DNA from: Typhlomys cinereus
Lineage: Eukaryota; Chordata; Mammalia; Rodentia; Platacanthomyidae
Assembly: GCA_023101885.1 (NCBI GenBank)
Contig: JALPQD010000933.1
Coordinates: forward strand, 124,001-188,000
DNA length: 64,000 nucleotides
Direction: 5' to 3'
This document shows positions 58,530-64,000 of the stretch, piece by piece. The number at the start of each line of letters is the position of its first letter. The first letter of the stretch is position 1. Both the position numbers and the translations under genes were made by a program. The notes beneath the pieces were generated by a model, which did no database searches, was not told the origin of the DNA, and saw only the letters and a list, made by a program, of their open reading frames with translations.

Positions 58530-61165
58530 CTTGATTGTCCACACCTGTGTCAGTGAAATTCCTAATCAGACCAACCTGGTTCTAATTAGACTTGATTGTC
58601 CACACATGTGTCACGGAAATAGCTAATTAGAAAAATCTGGTCCTAACTAGCCTTGATTTTCCCTACCTGTGTCACTGAAATTGATAATTAGAAACACCTG
58701 GTCCTAATTAGGCTTGATTTTCACTTTTTACGAATACCTAGCCGTAATTAGCCTTGATTGTCCACACCCGTGTCACTGAAAATGTTAATTAGAAACACCT
58801 GGTCCAAATTAGGCTTGATTGGCCATACCTGTATCACTAAATTTGGTAATAAGAAGCACCTGGTCCTATTTAACCTTGATTGGCCACACCTGTGTCACTG
58901 AAATTGCTAATTAGTTGCACACGGTCCTAATTAGCCTTGATTGTCCATACCTGTGTCACTGCAAATGCTAATTAGACCCACATGGTCCTCATTTGCCTTG
59001 ATTGGCCACACCTGTGTCACTGAAATTGCTAATTGGAAGCACCTTGTCCTAATTAGCAATGATTGGCCACAAGTTTGTCACTGAAATTGCTAATTAGATG
59101 CACCTGGTCCTAATTAGCCTTGATTGTCCACACCTGTGTTACTGAAATTGCTAATTAGAAAAACCTGTTCCTGCTTAGCCTTCGTTGTCCCCACGTGTGT
59201 CACTGAAAATGATAATGAGAAACACCTGTTTAAATTAGCTTTGATTGTCGCTAATTAGAAACACCTGGTTTAAATTATCGTTGATTGGCCACACCAGTGT
59301 CACTGAAGTTGCTAATTAGACACACGTGGTCCTAATTAGCCTTGATTGGCCACACCTGTGTCACTGAAATTGCTAATTAGACACAGGAGGTCCTAATCAG
59401 CCTTGATTTTCCACACCTGTGTCAATGAAATAGCTAATTAGAAACACCAGGTCTTAATTAGCCCTGATTGTCATCAATTAGAAACACCTGGTCAAACTAG
59501 CCTTGATTGCCCACACCTCTTTCCTCTGAAATTGCTAATTAGAAACACCTGTTCCAAATTGGCCTTGGTTGTCAACACCTGTACCACTGAAATTGCTAAT
59601 TAGAAACACCTAGTACTAATTAGCCTTGATTGTCACTAATTAGGAAAACCTGGTCGTAAAAGCCTTGATTGTCCACACTGGTGTCACTGAAATTGTTAAT
59701 TAGAAACTTCTGATCCAAATTAGGCTTGATTAGCCACACTTGTGTCACTGAAATTGTTAATTAGGAGCACCTGTTCCTCATTAGCCTTGGTTGTCAACAC
59801 CTGTGCCACTGAAATTGCTAATTAGAAACACCTGGTCCTAATTAGCCTTGATTGTCCACACCTGTGTCAGTGAAATTCCTAATCAGACCAACCTGGTTCT
59901 AATTAGACTTGATTGTCCACACATGTGTCACGGAAATAGCTAATTAGAAAAATCTGGTCCTAACTAGCCTTGATTTTCCCTACCTGTGTCACTGAAATTG
60001 ATAATTAGAAACACCTGGTCCTAATTAGGCTTGATTTTCACTTTTTACGAATACCTAGCGGTAATTAGCCTTGATTGTCCACACCCGTGTCACTGAAAAT
60101 GTTAATTAGAAACACCTGGTCCAAATTAGGCTTGATTGGCCATACCTGTATCACTAAATTTGGTAATAAGAAGCACCTGGTCCTATTTAATCTTGATTGG
60201 CCACACCTGTGTCACTGAAATTGCTAATTAGTTGCACACGGTCCTAATTAGCCTTGATTGTCCATACCTGTGTCACTCCAAATGCTAATTAGACCCACAT
60301 GGTCCTCATTTGCCTTGATTGGCCACACCTGTGTCACTGAAATTGCTAATTGGAAGCACCTGGTCCTAATTAGCAATGATTGGCCACACGTTTGTCACTG
60401 AAATTGCTAATTAGATGCACCTGGTCCTAATTAGCCTTGATTGGCCACACCTGTGTCACTGAAATTGCTAATTAGAAAAACCTGTTCCTGCTTAGCCTTC
60501 GTTGTCCCCACGTGTGTCACTGAAATTGATAATGAGAAATGCCTGTTTTAATTAGTTTGATTGTCGCTAATTAGAAACACCTGGTTTAAATTATCGTTGA
60601 TTGGCCACACCAGTGTCACTGAAGTTGCTAATTAGACGCATTGGTCCTAATTAGCCTTGATTGGCCACATCTGTGTCACTGAAATTGCTAATTAGACACA
60701 GGAGGTCCTAATCAGCCGTGATTTTCCACACCCGTGTCAATGAAATAGCTAATTAGAAACACCAGGTCCTAATTAGCCCTGATTGTCATCAATTAGAAAC
60801 ACCTGGTCGAAACTAGCCTTGATTGCCCACACCTCTTTCCTCTGAAATTGCTAATTAGAAACACCTGTTCCAAATTGGCCTTGGTTGTCAACACCTGTAC
60901 CACTGAAATTGTTAATTAGAAACACCTAGTACTAATTAGCCTTGATTGTCACTAATTAGGAAAACCTGCTCGTAAAAGCCTTGATTGTCCACACTGGTGT
61001 CACTGAAATTGTTAATTAGAAACTCCTGATCCAAATTAGGCTTGATTAGCCACACTTGTGTCACTGAAATTGTTAATTAGGAGCACCTGTTCCTCATTAG
61101 CCTTGGTTGTCAACACCTGTGCCACTGAAATTGCTAATTAGAAACACCTGGTCCTAATTAGCCTT
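58530..61165 (-). repeat. Two tandem 1,317-bp higher-order repeats
   Basis: 'cctgtgtcagtgaaattcct' at 58,544 recurs at 59,861 (offset 1,317). The following units agree in order and in rare variants, for example 'cactttttacgaatacctag' near 58,724 and 60,041, differing at scattered single bases. Confidence 0.85.
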
Positions 61166-62129
61166 GATTGTCCACACCTGTGTCACTGAAATTGCTAATT
61201 AGAAACACCAGGTCCTAATTAGCATTGATGGTCGCTAATTAGAATCACCTGGTGTTAACTAGCCTTTATTCTGCACACCTGTGTCCCTGAAATTGCTAAT
61301 TAGGAACACTTGGTCCAAATTAGCCTTGATTGTCCATACCTGTGTAACTGAAATTGCTAATTGGACGCACCTGATCCTAATTAGCCTTGATTGTCCACAC
61401 CTATGTCACTGAAATTGCTAATTAGAAAAATCTAGTCCTAATTAGTCTTTATTTTCCATACGTGTGTCACTGAAATTGCTAATTAGACGCACATGATACT
61501 AATTTGCCTTGATTGGCCACACTTGTGTCACTGAAATTGCTATATAGAGGCACCTGGTCCTAATTAGCCTTGATTGTCCTAACCTGTGTCACTGAAATTG
61601 GAAATTAGATGCACCTGATCTTAAATAGCCTTGATTGGACACACCTGTGTCAGTGAAATTGCTAATAAGACCAACCTGGTCCTAATTAGACTTGATTGTC
61701 CACATGTATGTCACTGAAATTGCTAATTAGAAAAACCTGGTCCTAACCAACCTTCATTGTCCCCACCTGTGTCACTAACATTGCTAATTAGAAACACCTG
61801 ATCCTAATTAGGCTTGATTGTCGCCTATTAGGAAAACCTGGTCATAATTAGCCTTGATTGTCCACACCTGTGTCACTGAAAATGTTAATTAGAAACTCCT
61901 GGTGCAAATTAGGCTTGATTGGCCACAGCTGTGTCACTAAATTTGGTAATTAGAAGCACCTGGTCCTATTTATTCTTGATTGGCCACACGTGTGTAACAG
62001 AAATTGCTAATTAGATGCAACTGATCCTAATTAGCCTTGATTGGCCACAGCTGTGTCAATGAAATTGCTAATTAGATGAACCTGTTCCTTCTAAGCCTTG
62101 GTTGTCCCCACCTTTGTCACTGAAATTGA

Positions 62130-63190
62130 TAATTAGAAACACCTGTTCCTAATTTACTTTGTTTGTCGCTTATTAGAAACACCTGGTCCAAGAAAGCGTT
62201 GATTGGTCACACCAGTGTCACTGAAGTTGCTAATTAGACACACGTGGTCCTAACTAGCCTTGATTGTCCACACCTGTGTCACTGAAATTGCTCATTAGAC
62301 GCACGAGGTCCTAATCAGCCTTGATTGTCCACACCTGTGTCACTGAAATTGCTAATTAGAAAAACCTGGTCCTAATTAGCCTTGATTTTCCACACCTGTC
62401 TCACTGAAATTGTTAATTAGAAAAACCAGGTCCTAATTAGCATTGATTGTCACTAATTAGAAACACCTGGTGGTAACTAGCCTTTATTCTCCATACCTGT
62501 GTCCCTGAAATTGCTAATTAGAAACACTTGGTCCAAATAAGCCTTGATTGTCCATACCTGTGTAACTAAAATTGCTAATTGGACGCACCTGATCCTAATT
62601 AGCCTTGATTGTCCACACCTGTGTCACTGAAATTGCTAATTAGATGCACCTGTTGCTAATTGGCCTTGATTGGCCACACCTGTGTCACTGAAACTGCTAA
62701 TTAGAAAAATCTGGTCCTAACTAGCCTTGATTTTCCCCACCTTTGTCACTGAAATTGACAATTAGAAACACCTGTTCCTAATTAACTTTGTTTGTCGCTT
62801 ATTAGAAACACCTGGTCCAAGAAAGCGTTGATTGGTCACACCAGTGTCACTGAAGTTGCTAATTAGACACACGTGGTCCTAATTAGCCTTGATTGTCCAC
62901 ACCTGTGTCACTGAAATTGCTCATTAGACGCACGAGGTCCTAATCAGCCTTGATTGTCCACAACTGTGTCACTGAAATTGCTAATTAGAAAAACCTGGTC
63001 CTAATTAGCCTTGATTTTCCACACCTGTCTCACTGAAATTGTTAATTAGAAAAACAAGGTCCTAATTAGCATTGATTGTCACTAATTAGAAACACCTGGT
63101 GGTAACTAGCCTTTATTCTCCATACCTGTGTCCCTGAAATTACTAATTGGAAACACTTGGTCCAAATAAGCCTTGATTGTCCACACCTGT
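62130..63190 (-). repeat. 629-bp higher-order repeat
   Basis: 'acacctgtctcactgaaatt' at 62,392 recurs at 63,021 (offset 629), and neighbouring variant units ('gaaagcgttgattggtcaca' near 62,190 and 62,820) keep the same offset. Confidence 0.8.
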
Positions 63191-64000
63191 GTAACTGAAA
63201 TTGCTAATTAGAAAAACCTGGTCCTAATTAGCTTTTATTGTCCACACCTATTTCACTGAAATTGCTAATTAAACGCACCTGTTGCTAATTGGCCTTGATT
63301 GGCCACACTTGTGCACTGAAATTGCTAATTAGATGCACCTGGTCCTAATGAGCCTTGATTGTCCAAACCTGTGTCACTGAAATTGCTAATTAGACGCACC
63401 GAGTTCTAATTAGCCTTGATTGTCCACACCTGTGTCAGTGAAATTGCTAATCAGACCAACCTGGTCCTAATTACACTTGATTGTCCACACGTGTGTCACT
63501 GAAATTGCTAATTAGAAAAACCTGGTCCTAACTAGCCTTGATTGTCCCCACCTGTGTCACTGACATTGCTAATTAGAAACACCTGGTCCCAATTAGGCTT
63601 GATTGTTGCAAATTACGAAAAACTGGTCCTAATGAGTCTTGATTGTCCACACCTGTGTCAATGAATTTTCTAGTTAGAAACACCAGGTCATAATTAGCTT
63701 GATTGCCACTTATTTGAAACTCTGGGTCCTAACTAGCCTGATGTCCACACGTGTGTCCCGGAAATTGCCAGTTTGAAACATTTGGTCCAAATTAGCCTTG
63801 ATTGGACACACCTTTTGCACTGAAATTGCTAATTAGACGCACCTGGTCCTAATTAGCCCTTATTGGCCAAACCTGTATCCCTAAAATTGCTAATTTGATG
63901 CACCGGGTACTAATTGGCCTTGATTGGCCTCACTTGTGTCACTGAAATTGCTAATTAGACGCATCTGGTCCTAATTAGCCTTGATTGTCTATATGTGTTT

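Larger units (their letters stand above)
58251..64000 (-). repeat. 61-bp satellite array, inverted segment
   Basis: From about 58,251 the units read in reverse ('gtgtcactgaaattgctaat', 'cctggtcctaattagccttg', 'attg[t/g]ccacacc'). The 61-bp period and the short 40-bp units persist. The unit mix differs from the left: almost all units are of the ctaattag type and most read 'gtggacaatcaagg' in the forward sense, with very few gcgcgcc-type units. The array continues past the window edge. Confidence 0.95.

Noticed and set aside
11639..64000. A CRISPR array, because of the regular repeat spacing
   Set aside because: The whole 61-bp unit is repeated; there are no unique spacers, the context is mammalian, and no cas gene is present.
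16995..64000. Centromeric identity through a CENP-B box
   Set aside because: I saw no sequence in the unit matching the CENP-B box pattern (TTCG....A..CGGG). A centromeric role is not excluded, but the sequence gives no direct support.

Overview
The window looks like rodent genomic DNA with no recognisable host protein-coding gene. The evidence is repeat content: B1-type and ID-type SINE fragments, an abundant tRNA-derived SINE ending in (CA)n, a mammal-wide MIR fragment, L1 LINE pieces, long CA/GA/CT microsatellites, and a provirus with a tRNA-Phe primer site and IAP/betaretrovirus-like coding remnants. The SINE family is not one I can place in mouse or rat, so a rodent outside Murinae is likely; the exact lineage is not determined.

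Layout. 1-7.1 kb is ordinary interspersed-repeat-rich sequence. 7.14-8.8 kb is the 3' part of a minus-strand L1. About 8.8-11.4 kb is a large fold-back of L1 ORF2 sequence (one arm plus, one arm minus). From about 11.64 kb to the right edge the window is one huge tandem array of a 61-bp satellite unit, mixed with a 40-bp version lacking 21 bp. Roughly 800 units are present by length arithmetic. It is interrupted by two copies of one SINE insertion, a short L1 fragment (16.77-16.99 kb) and one provirus (32,537-36,820). The array runs in one direction up to about 58.25 kb and in the opposite direction from there to the end. Within it are larger repeated blocks (1.32 kb, 0.63 kb, about 3.7-4.0 kb, and a block repeated 15.46 kb away).

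The provirus is flanked by 335-bp LTRs that differ at only two positions and by a 6-bp target duplication taken from the satellite. The unoccupied version of its target survives in paralogous satellite at 57.77 kb and 53.83 kb. Its interior (about 3.6 kb) is heavily deleted: a gag-position remnant, a short reverse-transcriptase piece joined in frame to integrase, and an env broken into three frames. It cannot encode a complete virus.

The stretch 8.8-16.77 kb is suspicious as an assembly product. It contains the L1 fold-back, then a copy of the following 5.2 kb that differs mainly by small base losses and gains, as expected of poorly polished long-read sequence. Most of the biology worth following is the satellite itself: its unit structure, dense transcription-factor-like motifs, orientation switch and multi-scale duplications.
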